Source: Hymenobacter artigasi (GTDB taxonomy: Bacteria > Bacteroidota > Bacteroidia > Cytophagales > Hymenobacteraceae). From it: DNA of 64,000 nt. Both the position numbers and the translations under genes were made by a program. Below, piece by piece: positions 1 through 6,930 of the stretch. Under the pieces are notes generated by a model. The model had not been told where the DNA came from, did not search any database, and saw nothing but the letters and a program-made list of their open reading frames with translations. Every line of letters starts with the position of its first letter. Position 1 is the first letter of the stretch. Location of the stretch: positions 124,001 to 188,000 of the forward strand of contig NZ_JAAVTK010000005.1 of the NCBI RefSeq assembly GCF_012275535.1. The letters are read 5' to 3'.

Positions 1-550
1 CTGAGCAAGCTCAGCCCTCCTACCAACTCAAACGGCACCAACGCGAGCCCACAGCACGGGGCCACGTCGCCAATCCGCAAGGTCGCCGGCTCCTCACGTC
101 GCCACCTCCCAAGCGGGCCTCCTGCCCCCTTACCCGCACGCGCCCTGATGCCAGCCCACCGCAAAAGCCGCCGTGCCGCGCAGGGCCAGAAAAAAGGCCC
201 CACGCCGCCCGTCAGCCCCCTCCTGATTCGGTTGCAGGCCGCAGGCTGAAAAAAGCCTGCCACCCGCCAGTAAAGTTTGCGTTCAGGCCACGCAGGCAAA
301 AGCAAGGCCCGCTTCGCGGAGGGTTTCATTGGGGAAAGCCCCAAACCCCTGCCATCATGCCCTGGCTAACGCCCGGTCATCCTCCTCGGCTTCCGCCGCC
401 TCCCTTCGGTCGGCCGCTCCACCCTCACAAGGCCGGCTCCGCCGAGTTTTCATTGGGGCCTCAGCCCGCCCCCAAACCCCAGGCAAGGCATTCAGGCTGT
501 TCAGTAGGGTCGCCTGCAGTCGCCCGGCACGGCCCTGGCAGCTTGCCGCC
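1..550. other. No confident gene; hairpins and a diverged direct repeat
   Basis: I see no convincing gene here. Two overlapping open frames run rightward from about 330 to 719, but their composition is low-complexity Ser/Pro/Ala and they overlap the SLOG gene on the other strand. The stretch holds hairpins, including a perfect one at 241-260 with an A-rich loop, and a roughly 45-base diverged direct repeat (about 311-355 and 436-487) sharing the 11-mer at 324-334 and 448-458. Each copy contains a G4/C4 stem. It may be the 3' region of an element gene whose body is to the left of the window. Confidence 0.4.
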
Positions 551-907
551 TCAGTCCAGGGGCAGCAGCTCGCAGCGTCGGCCCAGCCGCCTGGCGGCCT
601 TCAGCGTGCTCAGCGTGCCCTTGCTCTTACCGTCCCACACCACCAGCACTAGGCTGGCCCGGCGCACTATTTCAGCATTGCGCACGTGGGTGGCTGCCGT
701 GGGGCCGTGGGTGGCATAGTCGGGCCGCAGTTCCAGCAGCGGCACCCCGTGGGTCCGTGCCCAGGCCGCCGCCAGGCTATCCACGCCGGCCGCGCCGCCG
801 CTCACCACCTGGTCAGGGGCCAGCTCAGCCAGCCGGGCAGTTAGGGCCGTGCATTTCACTATGCTCCGGCTTCCCACCACCGCTACTACATTTTTGTCTT
901 TTTCCAT
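551..907 (-). CDS. SLOG-fold (YspA/DUF2493-like) nucleotide-binding protein
   Basis: A 118-residue single-domain protein with a Rossmann-like SLOG fold. The N-terminal strand VVAVVGSR (about 7-14), the motif VSGGAAGVD (35-43), the segment RNAEIV (76-81) and WDGKSKGT (91-98) are the hallmarks of the DprA/YspA group, which binds nucleotides or nucleotide-derived ligands. Members occur in phages, plasmids and defence or signalling loci; the ligand cannot be told from sequence. The gene is on the minus strand, divergent from the rightward accessory block, and an AT-rich gap with a parS-like site separates them. It stands alone, so no effector partner is visible. The family call is firm; the role is unknown. 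Confidence 0.85.
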   Translation of the reverse strand: MEKDKNVVAVVGSRSIVKCTALTARLAELAPDQVVSGGAAGVDSLAAAWARTHGVPLLELRPDYATHGPTAATHVRNAEIVRRASLVLVVWDGKSKGTLSTLKAARRLGRRCELLPLD

Positions 908-937
908 GCTACAAGTTACGAATAATTTATTACAAAA

Positions 938-953
938 TGTTCCACGTGGAGCA
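938..953. promoter_or_regulatory. parS-like centromere site
   Basis: The 16-mer TGTTCCACGTGGAGCA matches the ParB-binding parS palindrome TGTTnCACGTGnAACA at all but one defined position (G instead of A at base 14). It lies in an AT-rich gap between divergent genes, which suits a protein-binding site. ParB nucleates on such sites to segregate chromosomes or plasmids. No parA or parB is in the window. It could be a chromosomal origin-proximal site or belong to the accessory element. Confidence 0.65.
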
Positions 954-1007
954 TTATATATTATATTTTAACTCGTAATAAATAGTAACAAATGAGAATT
1001 TTAGTCG

Positions 1008-1015
1008 TATATTCG
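1008..1015 (+). promoter_or_regulatory. Possible -7 box of the rightward accessory operon
   Basis: TATATTCG resembles the Bacteroidota -7 element TAnnTTTG and lies about 97 bases before the first rightward gene. The enclosing 10-mer gtatattcgt (1007-1016) recurs exactly at 6891-6900 before another element gene. I see no clear -33 TTTG. Confidence 0.35.
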
Positions 1016-1111
1016 TATAAGAAATGGGAAAGACCTGTTTCGCATTGCGCTTGCGGCGCGAGTTGGGCCCGGCCCGCTTAGCAGCGCACCTCACGGCTAA
1101 CCCATACAGCC

Positions 1112-1432
1112 ATGCAACCCAATCAACTTTTGCAGCTTGCCGCTGCCGCTTGGAAAGGCCCCGCCCTCTGTTCATTTTCGGGCATCTACATTTCACAGTC
1201 CGCCGCCACCTTTGGCAAGGGCAGCACTTCTTGGCACGTCATGCTCAGCCTAGCCACGCGGCCGGAGTGCCAGCCCTCAGGCGGTTTCGCTGGCTTTTCG
1301 CCCTGCCCATTTGAGGCGCTGCGCTTAGCCTTCCGCGCCATGCGCGCCGCGCACCCTGGCTTTGCTTTCGCCGCCGTGTGGGAGGTCATAAAGGCCGAGG
1401 ATGATTTCGCCGGCGTGCTGGCTCATGCTTAG
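1112..1432 (+). CDS. Hypothetical protein, first gene of accessory operon
   Basis: A 106-residue protein I do not recognise. Codon use is biased to G/C in third positions like its neighbours, which supports coding. It is rich in Ala, Phe and aromatic residues, has no clear membrane segment, and its C-terminal third (FRAMRAAHPGFAF onward) could be helical. It is the first open frame after the putative promoter at 1008 and overlaps the next gene by 8 bases, which suggests translational coupling. A competing frame starting at 1024 overlaps it but has a less natural, Arg/His-rich composition. Function unknown; probably an accessory-element gene. Confidence 0.5.
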   Translation: MQPNQLLQLAAAAWKGPALCSFSGIYISQSAATFGKGSTSWHVMLSLATRPECQPSGGFAGFSPCPFEALRLAFRAMRAAHPGFAFAAVWEVIKAEDDFAGVLAHA

Positions 1433-1832
1433 CCTCGTTCTTGCTCCAGCCGCGTCCACCAAGGGCGCGGCTGTTGACCAGGCAGTGGCCAAAATGGCGG
1501 CCTTGCAAGCCACTCTCGCCCGGTTGTCGGCCAAGTACCCGCCCCGCCCCATTGTAGCACCCCGGCCCGCACCAGCTCCCGTTTCGTCGGTTTCCGTAGC
1601 CGCCACCGCCGCGCTTGCCCGTGCCCATTCGGCTCTGTTTGATGCCCGCGCCGCCAAGTATGCGCTGCGCGACGAATATGGTACCCAGCCCGGCCGCTTC
1701 GCTCGCCTCCGCGCCGCCATCATCCGCTACCAGCAGGCCCGCGCCGCCTACGCCGTTGCTGCTGCCGCTTACCACGCCAGCCCCGCCGGGGCCGCATTGC
1801 AGGCCGCCCGCGCTAAATACGCCCGCTTTTAG
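1425..1832 (+). CDS. Hypothetical Ala-rich helical protein
   Basis: A protein of 135 residues from the ATG at 1425, which overlaps the stop of the preceding gene; an in-frame ATG at 1401 would add eight residues. It has two Ala-rich helical stretches, about 15-40 and 60-130, linked by a Pro/Ala/Val segment near residues 45-55. The second contains repeated Ala-Arg and Ala-Ala-Tyr patterns that could form a coiled coil. The first residues are hydrophobic but too short for a clear signal peptide. I do not recognise the family. Coupled position suggests it works with the 1112 gene product. Confidence 0.55.
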   Translation: MLSLVLAPAASTKGAAVDQAVAKMAALQATLARLSAKYPPRPIVAPRPAPAPVSSVSVAATAALARAHSALFDARAAKYALRDEYGTQPGRFARLRAAIIRYQQARAAYAVAAAAYHASPAGAALQAARAKYARF

Positions 1833-1880
1833 TCACTTGGCCCGCGCCCACCCGGTGCGGGCCCCTAAGCCCCGCCATTC

Positions 1881-2195
1881 ATGCCAAAAACGGCTACTCC
1901 CTATCAGCCCCATTTGCTCGACCCGCACAGCGGCACCCCGCAGCCAGTCAGCCCCGCCAATGGCCGCAGCTTCAAGCTGGCCGAGTTGTACCAGCTGCTC
2001 GATTGCCGCCTGGTCGATGTCATCCGCCTCAGCCCCGAACTGATTCTCATCATCGACGACGAAGGCAAGTTCCGCCATCCGGCCTACCTCAATCTGCTGG
2101 CCACCTACCTGTGGTACCAGCACCAGCCCGAAGCGCGGGGCCAGGATTCCATCGTGGGCCGTGCCATCCTGTGCCACGACAAACAATTCAAATAG
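1881..2195 (+). CDS. DUF3846-like protein
   Basis: A 104-residue protein. Its C-terminal two thirds fit the DUF3846 pattern: a strand-rich start (LYQLLDCRLVDVI), a short IIDDEGKFRHP element at about 56-66, a helix with NLLATYLW, and a closing SIVGRAIL segment at about 90-97. DUF3846 proteins are small, of unknown function, and frequent in phages, plasmids and conjugative elements. It sits 48 bases after the preceding gene and 72 before the next, on the same strand, consistent with one transcript. The family assignment comes from motif memory and is likely but not certain. Confidence 0.65.
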   Translation: MPKTATPYQPHLLDPHSGTPQPVSPANGRSFKLAELYQLLDCRLVDVIRLSPELILIIDDEGKFRHPAYLNLLATYLWYQHQPEARGQDSIVGRAILCHDKQFK

Positions 2196-2267
2196 AACAC
2201 TCACGGCGCAGGGGCCGGCCGCCAACAGGCCCCACCTTTTCATTTCCAACCCCAACCATTTCCCATC

Positions 2268-2999
2268 ATGTCCACCAAAGTAAAAGCCCAACGCACCGCC
2301 ACCACCGAAGCCGGTGCCGCATCCATCACCGCCCCCGAGGCTCCCGTGTTCATCCTCAGCGGCCCCATCACGGCCGTGCCCGCCTACCTAACCGAGAAGG
2401 CCGACGAGACCACCGGCGAAGTCGTGCAGGTTTCCCGCTTTCGCTACCTGCCCGGCCACCCGCGCCAGGTGCGTTTCGATGCCAAGGCCGGCCAGTTCAA
2501 CATCGGCGGCACCGTGCCGCTTGGCAACTCCCTTTCCTTCATTCCGCTGGCCTGGCGCGTGTTCCAGGACGACATCCTGAACATGGGCCGCAAGCTGTGG
2601 GCCGAGCTGTTTTTTGCCGACGAAAAGGGTGCCATCTGCGCCGTGCTCTTCCACGGCTACAGCGTCGAAAATCTGTACCGCCTCATTGAGCCGCTGTTTT
2701 ACGACGACCTGACCCTGGCCGACGTGACGGTGAAAGTCACCGCCGAGAAGAAGCAGACGACGAAAGACGGTAAGACGGCCACCTACTACATCGCCCAGTT
2801 CAGCTACGAAGCCGCCGATGCGGCCGAGGTAGCCGCCCGCCGCGACTTCGCCCGCGACTTCCCTCTCTGGCGCGCCGAAACCTACACCGGCGCGGCTGAT
2901 ACGCGCATCCAGCACGCCTACACCGTGCCCGTCGAGGACGACCCCACCAGCCCCGAGCCGGCCGCCGCCGAGCCCGTCGCCCTGCAGCTGGCTGCCTAA
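2268..2999 (+). CDS. Element protein of unknown function, possible DNA-recombination partner
   Basis: A 243-residue protein. Residues 1-25 are a basic Thr/Ala-rich leader; about 45-200 form a mixed alpha/beta core with the segments FRYLPGHPRQVRFDAK, LFFADEKGAICAVLFHGYS and YYIAQFSYEAAD; the last 25 residues are a Pro/Glu/Ala tail. The acidic, disordered tail after a compact core is seen in many single-strand DNA-binding proteins, and the gene lies two genes before a RecE-like exonuclease. That suggests, without proving, a DNA-binding or annealing role. I do not recognise a named family. The start ATG at 2268 follows a C-rich leader without a strong Shine-Dalgarno, normal for Bacteroidota. Confidence 0.7.
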   Translation: MSTKVKAQRTATTEAGAASITAPEAPVFILSGPITAVPAYLTEKADETTGEVVQVSRFRYLPGHPRQVRFDAKAGQFNIGGTVPLGNSLSFIPLAWRVFQDDILNMGRKLWAELFFADEKGAICAVLFHGYSVENLYRLIEPLFYDDLTLADVTVKVTAEKKQTTKDGKTATYYIAQFSYEAADAAEVAARRDFARDFPLWRAETYTGAADTRIQHAYTVPVEDDPTSPEPAAAEPVALQLAA

Positions 3000-3064
3000 T
3001 TCTTTGGCCCCCACGGTGCCCGCCGTGGGGGCCATTTGGCTACTCACTTCTAACATCCGATGCC

Positions 3065-3310
3065 ATGAATTACATCGACCCGCCCCAATTGCTCATCGAG
3101 CAGCCGCCACACGACGAAACCGAGGCGGCCTTACTGGCCCAGCTTCCGGATGTGCTGGTGGCCGCCGGCCCACTGCCCGACGACCTGCGCGACCTTGCCC
3201 CCGCCGTGCGGGCGCTGTTCCCCGCCCCGGCCTATCTGGTCGGCTGCGGCAGCTCTCACATCTGGCTGCACCGGGCCGCCAACCCCAACCGCCTAGCCCT
3301 AATCCGCTAA
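3065..3310 (+). CDS. Small hypothetical acidic protein
   Basis: An 81-residue protein with an acidic N-terminal half rich in Pro, Glu, Asp and Leu and a short C-terminal part (PAYLVGCGSSHIWLHR). No known domain is evident. It lies between the 243-residue protein and the RecE-like exonuclease, 20 bases before the latter, so it is probably co-transcribed with them. Third-position G/C bias agrees with coding. Such small acidic proteins between recombination genes are sometimes modulators, but nothing in the sequence shows this. Confidence 0.55.
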   Translation: MNYIDPPQLLIEQPPHDETEAALLAQLPDVLVAAGPLPDDLRDLAPAVRALFPAPAYLVGCGSSHIWLHRAANPNRLALIR

Positions 3311-3329
3311 CCCTCTTTTCTCAACCGCC

Positions 3330-4019
3330 ATGTTTCACGCCCTTACCCATCACCCCGCCCTGACCCAGGCCCAGCACCGCGCCCTGCCCCAGGTAAGCAA
3401 CACCGACCTGTCCAATCTGAAGGCCACGCTGCTCGGAAAGCCCAACACCCCCAACCCCGTGGCCTTGGCCTACGGCTCCCACTTCCATACCGCCGTGCTA
3501 GAGCCCCCGCACTACCAGCGCACCGAGGAGCGCGGTATCAAGTGGAGCGACCTGGAGACGCTGGCCCGCCAGGTGCGACGCCAACGCTACTGCCGTGACC
3601 TGCTGTATCGGGGCCACGCCGAGCAGTCTTACACCGCCACCCACACGGCCACCGGCGTAGCAGTGAAACTGCGCCCGGACCTGTTGGTCAGCAGCCCAGC
3701 GGGTCGCTGCCTGACCCTCATCGACTTCAAGACCACCAGTAGCCCCAACCTTGACCACTTCCTGACCACCATCGAGAAGTACGACTACGACCGTCAGGCC
3801 GCCCTCTACCTCGACGTTCTCGGTGCTACCCGCTTCCTCATCATCGGGGTGCAGAAACGGGCCCCACACGAAGTATGGCGCGTGGAATTGACCGCAACGC
3901 CCGGCCTCATCGAGCAGGGCCGCAAGAAGTACAACACCCTGCTACGCCACCATGCCCGGCAAGCTGCCGGCTTTTTCATTCCGCTCGTCCAGCCCGCGCC
4001 GTTGGCGCTGGCCGCTTAA
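3330..4019 (+). CDS. RecE/DUF3799-like PD-(D/E)XK exonuclease
   Basis: A 229-residue nuclease of the RecB-like PD-(D/E)XK fold, like the C-terminal nuclease of RecE and phage DUF3799 proteins. Such enzymes resect double-stranded DNA ends for single-strand annealing. Visible motifs: the helix YGSHFHTAVLEP (49-60) with the conserved Gly and His; KLRPDLL with Asp117; LIDFKTT with Asp132 and Lys134 as metal-binding and catalytic residues; and DYDRQAALY with Gln156 and Tyr160. All expected catalytic residues are present, so the enzyme is probably active. The usual partner, a RecT/Bet-type annealing protein, is not recognisable; the 243-residue protein upstream is the candidate by position. Strong evidence that this block is a mobile element. 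Confidence 0.85.
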   Translation: MFHALTHHPALTQAQHRALPQVSNTDLSNLKATLLGKPNTPNPVALAYGSHFHTAVLEPPHYQRTEERGIKWSDLETLARQVRRQRYCRDLLYRGHAEQSYTATHTATGVAVKLRPDLLVSSPAGRCLTLIDFKTTSSPNLDHFLTTIEKYDYDRQAALYLDVLGATRFLIIGVQKRAPHEVWRVELTATPGLIEQGRKKYNTLLRHHARQAAGFFIPLVQPAPLALAA

Positions 4020-4058
4020 TTTGCTATCAATCATTTCACCTAAAGAATTCTTGCACTC

Positions 4059-4379
4059 ATGGCAACCTTCCAGATTTCCCACACCAGCGGCCAGTTTTGG
4101 TACCATCTCCGTGCCAGCAACGGCGAGATTATCCAGTCCGGCGAAGGCTACACCACCAAAGCCAGCTGCCAGAACGGCATCCGGTCGGTGCAGGCCAATT
4201 GCCAGCCGCAGCGCTTCGAATCATTTTTCAACGCCGGCCAGTACGGTTTCAATCATGTCGCCGCCAACGGTGAAATCATCGGCCGCAGCGAGAAATACAC
4301 CACCGCCCAATCCCGCGACCATGGCATCCAGGTCGTGATGCAGGATGCGCCTGCCGCCCGCGTCGAAGACCTTAGTTAG
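4059..4379 (+). CDS. YegP/DUF1508 family protein with two repeats
   Basis: A 106-residue protein built of two tandem DUF1508 (YegP) units. Unit one runs about 3-46 (FQISHTSGQFWYHL, SNGEIIQSGEGYTTKASCQNGI) and unit two about 53-96 (ESFFNAGQYGFNHV, NGEIIGRSEKYTTAQSRDHGI). Each has the strand-strand-helix layout with the NGEII and YTT signatures. The family is common in bacteria; its biochemical role is unknown. It is the last gene of the rightward block, 39 bases after the exonuclease, and is followed by a strong hairpin terminator. Whether it belongs to the element or is cargo cannot be told. Confidence 0.85.
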   Translation: MATFQISHTSGQFWYHLRASNGEIIQSGEGYTTKASCQNGIRSVQANCQPQRFESFFNAGQYGFNHVAANGEIIGRSEKYTTAQSRDHGIQVVMQDAPAARVEDLS

Positions 4380-4430
4380 CTGTGGTTGCTCAGCAAGCCA
4401 AAGCCCCATTAGCTACCGATTGACCCAAAT

Positions 4431-4467
4431 CAAAAAGCCGACCCCTGCATGGCAGGAGTCGGCTTTT
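4431..4467. terminator. Bidirectional rho-independent terminator
   Basis: An inverted repeat AAAAAGCCGAC..GTCGGCTTTTT with a GC-rich stem and A/T tracts on both sides. It lies between the convergent YegP gene (ending 4379) and the 154-residue paralogue (ending 4496), so it can stop transcription from both. Confidence 0.85.
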
Positions 4468-4495
4468 TCGTGGTTTTTAGTGCTAGCTGTTGCCC

Positions 4496-4960
4496 TTACG
4501 CCTCCGCAACATCAGTAGTCGGCGGCGTCTCTGGAGCAACTGGCGTTTTTGGTGCAACCCCCTTATCCGTTTTGGCAGCTTGAGCAGGCGGCGTAATTGG
4601 TGTACCGGCCACCAACTCACCAAACAGCGGATTCGCCGGCAGCGGCTGCCCGCCGTTACCGTCCGGAATCTGGTTGAAAATGATTGCCTCCTCACCGGGG
4701 GTACTCTGCGCCAGATGGTCTTCCAGCACTTCCTGCCCGCTGTTGGCGTGCAGCTCCTGCGTGAGCAGCGTGTAGGTGCTCACGTCCACGCCGTAAATCT
4801 GATTGAGCGCATCCATCTGCATGGCCGCATCTTCGGCCGCGCCAATGGAATCCGACAGGAGTTTGGTGTAGCGCCGGGCCTTTGCATCGGCTTTCGCCCG
4901 CAGGCTGATGGCGCGTTTCATGCGCCGCTTAAATTGGGTTTGATAGGCCGTAAGTGCCAT
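4496..4960 (-). CDS. MALTxYQ paralogue A, element protein of unknown function
   Basis: A 154-residue protein. Its first 26 residues, a basic helix with the core KRRMKRAISLRAKAD, closely match the start of the next gene upstream (4993-5337), and a later NxxYGxxxS segment (about 53-61) also aligns, so the two are tandem duplicates. The C-terminal 50 residues are Pro/Thr/Ala-rich and probably disordered. I do not recognise a family. The helical basic N-terminus could bind nucleic acid or another protein. It is the last gene before the bidirectional terminator. Together with its paralogue and the gene at 5412 it forms the least explained part of the element. Confidence 0.7.
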   Translation of the reverse strand: MALTAYQTQFKRRMKRAISLRAKADAKARRYTKLLSDSIGAAEDAAMQMDALNQIYGVDVSTYTLLTQELHANSGQEVLEDHLAQSTPGEEAIIFNQIPDGNGGQPLPANPLFGELVAGTPITPPAQAAKTDKGVAPKTPVAPETPPTTDVAEA

Positions 4961-4992
4961 AATCTAGAAAATTAGAGAGTGAAAAGAAAGAC

Positions 4993-5337
4993 TTAATCGA
5001 GGTCCGCATCGGGCGGCAGCATAGCCCCACCCGCATCAGCCGGCAGGTTGACGAACTCCGCCGCCGGTGCTCCGCCCAAACTGGCCACCGCTACCTGGTT
5101 GAGTGCCGCCGCCGAGTCGGCCAGCCGATAGCCGTCCACCAGGTCGGTGCGCAGGCTCATATTCGTCCCATACAGGGTGTTAATCCGTCCGATATGGTCG
5201 GCGGCCGTCTCGCCCAGCGCCAGCACCGTGGCCAGCCGGGCCACCAGAAACCGGGCCTTCCGGTCGGCCTTCGCCCGCAGGGCCAGGGCCTTTTTCATGC
5301 GCCGCTTGTACTGCAGCTGATAGCCAGTAAGTGCCAT
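4993..5337 (-). CDS. MALTxYQ paralogue B, element protein of unknown function
   Basis: A 114-residue paralogue of the 4496-4960 product. Shared features are the start MALTGYQLQYKRRMKK, the LRAKADRKAR stretch (about 20-29) and a NTLYGTNMS element (about 53-61). It lacks the long Pro/Thr tail of its sister and ends in a short Asp-rich tail. It is 32 bases upstream of the sister on the minus strand, so the two are likely co-transcribed. A strong terminator (5361-5391) separates it from the gene at 5412, so it should have its own promoter or depend on read-through. No known domain is apparent. Confidence 0.7.
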   Translation of the reverse strand: MALTGYQLQYKRRMKKALALRAKADRKARFLVARLATVLALGETAADHIGRINTLYGTNMSLRTDLVDGYRLADSAAALNQVAVASLGGAPAAEFVNLPADAGGAMLPPDADLD

Positions 5338-5360
5338 GGGAAGGGGAGGAGTGAGGGAAG

Positions 5361-5391
5361 AAAAAACGGCCAGCCGGTATTGGCTGGCCGT
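5361..5391 (-). terminator. Rho-independent terminator of the 5412 gene
   Basis: Read on the minus strand, a perfect GC-rich stem (ACGGCCAGCC with its complement GGCTGGCCGT, positions 5365-5374 and 5382-5391) is followed by six T. It starts about 20 bases after the stop of the 248-residue gene, making that gene an independent unit. Confidence 0.85.
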
Positions 5392-5411
5392 CTCGTGCCA
5401 CTTGCTACGGC

Positions 5412-6158
5412 TTAGGCCACGTACTCAATCGCCAGCGGGTTGGTGCTGTTGTTATTGAGCGGGTAGAACTTGCCGTTGACCTGCTGGTAGAAGTTGATGC
5501 CCACCACGCCCACCACCAGGTTAGCCGCGGGCGGAGCTACCGGGAAGCTGGCCACCATCGTCTGGTTGGCCAGGGCGGCGCTGTTTACGGGCAGAATGCC
5601 GAGCGGAGCCGCCACCACGCCGTTCGTGTAGGTCAGCGTCTCCATATCCAGCGACGAAGCGGCGAACACCACTTCAAAGTGGGTGGTGCCCTGCGGAGCC
5701 GCGATGTCCGAAGCCGGGTTCAGGCTCGGAATGGTCATCGTCACGTCCGTACCAGCGCCCGTCACCTCGTAAGGGAAGTACATGGTCTGGCCGATGCCGG
5801 CCCCGGCGTTGAAGTTGAAGCCGAGCAACGGGGCCGAGTTCGAGGAGTCGAACACGCGCTGGCCCCGGTCGTTCGTGTCGTCGAGCCCGACGATGGCGCG
5901 CATCGTGGCCGTGAGGCGCGAGGCCACACGGCTGTCGCTGGCCGCAGCAATGGCCACGCGTAGCGAGTCACGCAACACCTTGCTGTAGCTGGCCGCCATG
6001 CCGAATTCGGCGGCGTTTTCCCGGGTTCGCGCCCGGCTCGGCGCGCTGGCAAAGGCGGCCTTGTTGCTGGCCGGCTTCTGCGAGATGTTGCCGTTTTTGC
6101 TGAACACCAGGCCACCCACGGTGCCCTGAATGCCAATAATACCTGTCTGACGTGCCAT
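5412..6158 (-). CDS. Bacteroidota family protein, GTVGGLVFSKNG type, unknown function
   Basis: A 248-residue protein. The N-terminus MARQTGIIGIQGTVGGLVF with a following SKNG, then RTRENAAEFG (about 44-53), DSRVASRLT, and late β-rich segments GTTHFEVVFA and GINFYQQVNGKFYPL are signatures I recall from a widespread Bacteroidota family of unknown function, often 240-260 residues. The first 100 residues look helical and the rest β-rich. There is no signal peptide or membrane segment. The gene has its own terminator. A structural protein of an element or particle would fit a β-rich, self-contained, separately transcribed gene, but this is inference only. Confidence 0.75.
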   Translation of the reverse strand: MARQTGIIGIQGTVGGLVFSKNGNISQKPASNKAAFASAPSRARTRENAAEFGMAASYSKVLRDSLRVAIAAASDSRVASRLTATMRAIVGLDDTNDRGQRVFDSSNSAPLLGFNFNAGAGIGQTMYFPYEVTGAGTDVTMTIPSLNPASDIAAPQGTTHFEVVFAASSLDMETLTYTNGVVAAPLGILPVNSAALANQTMVASFPVAPPAANLVVGVVGINFYQQVNGKFYPLNNNSTNPLAIEYVA

Positions 6159-6226
6159 AATAAAAGGTCGTAGTTAGGAGTGAATAATTCGTTTTGAGTC
6201 GTGGCTGCTTGCATTCTGCGGCCTTG

Positions 6227-6859
6227 CTACCAGGTGCAGCCCACCCCGTAACGCCGCTTGTTTTTATAGTTGAACTGCCGCCACAGCTTCGGCGGGAGCG
6301 CGTCCCCGGCCCCGCACTTCCACAGTCCTCGCCGTCCGGCTACGGCGGCTGCCTGTTGTGCCGCCCGGCCCGCCACCCGCCGCTTCGGGTCCCAGGCCCA
6401 CGCCCAGCCGCGCACCACCAGTAGCGAATCCAGCGCCAGCGTCGGCCCGCCGGCCACCGGCAGCCGCACCGTGGCCAGCGTCCGCCCGTACAGGTCCACG
6501 CCGCGCCGCGTCAGCCACACCAGCTGCAGCTGCACCCGCCGCGTCACCGAGTCGCTGGCCTGTGGCCCAAAAGCTTGGTCCAGCTCCGGCGCATCCACGC
6601 CCAGCAGCCGCACCCGGTACCGCACGCCCCCGGCCAGCACATCATACGTGTCGCCGTCCACTACCCGCACTACCCGGCCACTCTCGGCTTTCGGCGCAGT
6701 AAGCCCCGCTACCCGCATCAGCCCATTGGCCGGCAGTTCCCACGCCGGCCCCGCGCAGCTCCGGGAAGCAAACGGCAACGCCCCGACCGCCGCCGCGCCA
6801 ATGCTCCCGGCAACGAGGAGCACCTGCCCCATGGTTTGTGACGCCTGAAATAGTTTCAT
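6227..6859 (-). CDS. Thermonuclease (SNase) family protein, secreted or membrane-anchored
   Basis: A 210-residue protein with an N-terminal hydrophobic segment (about 10-32, a signal peptide or anchor) followed by a staphylococcal-nuclease domain. The domain shows VVDGDTYDV, RYRVRLLGVDAPE with the Arg, Asp and Glu of the active site, and DLYGRTLATV with the second catalytic Arg, so catalysis should be intact. Such Ca-dependent enzymes cut DNA and RNA to 3' nucleotides. The C-terminal 40 residues are basic. It is divergent from the small DNA-binding-like gene at 6931 with a 71-base shared gap. SNase homologues are common cargo of plasmids, conjugative elements and phages. Confidence 0.87.
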   Translation of the reverse strand: MKLFQASQTMGQVLLVAGSIGAAAVGALPFASRSCAGPAWELPANGLMRVAGLTAPKAESGRVVRVVDGDTYDVLAGGVRYRVRLLGVDAPELDQAFGPQASDSVTRRVQLQLVWLTRRGVDLYGRTLATVRLPVAGGPTLALDSLLVVRGWAWAWDPKRRVAGRAAQQAAAVAGRRGLWKCGAGDALPPKLWRQFNYKNKRRYGVGCTW

Positions 6860-6891
6860 GCCACGAACCTACTGTCCCCTCGAATGGGTTG

Positions 6892-6899
6892 TATATTCG
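6892..6899 (+). promoter_or_regulatory. Possible -7 box before the 6931 gene
   Basis: TATATTCG, inside the same 10-mer gtatattcgt found at 1007-1016, lies 31 bases before the ATG at 6931. A TGTCCCCTCGAAT box (6873-6885) sits 6 bases upstream of it and recurs at 7414-7426, so a regulator or recombinase may bind here. No clear -33 element. Confidence 0.4.
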
Positions 6900-6930
6900 T
6901 CTAGCCAACTATACACCGCAAGTACCCACT

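Noticed and set aside
329-719. Two overlapping plus-strand frames of 107 and 120 codons
   Set aside because: Low-complexity composition, mutual overlap and overlap with the SLOG gene on the other strand.
757-978. 73-codon plus-strand frame ending in MFHVEHYILYFNS
   Set aside because: The FHVEH string is only the translation of the parS-like site, and the frame runs antisense to the SLOG gene.
954-1196. 80-codon minus-strand frame and a 96-codon plus-strand frame at 1024-1314
   Set aside because: Both conflict with the 1112 gene, have Arg/His-rich unnatural composition and no recognisable motif.
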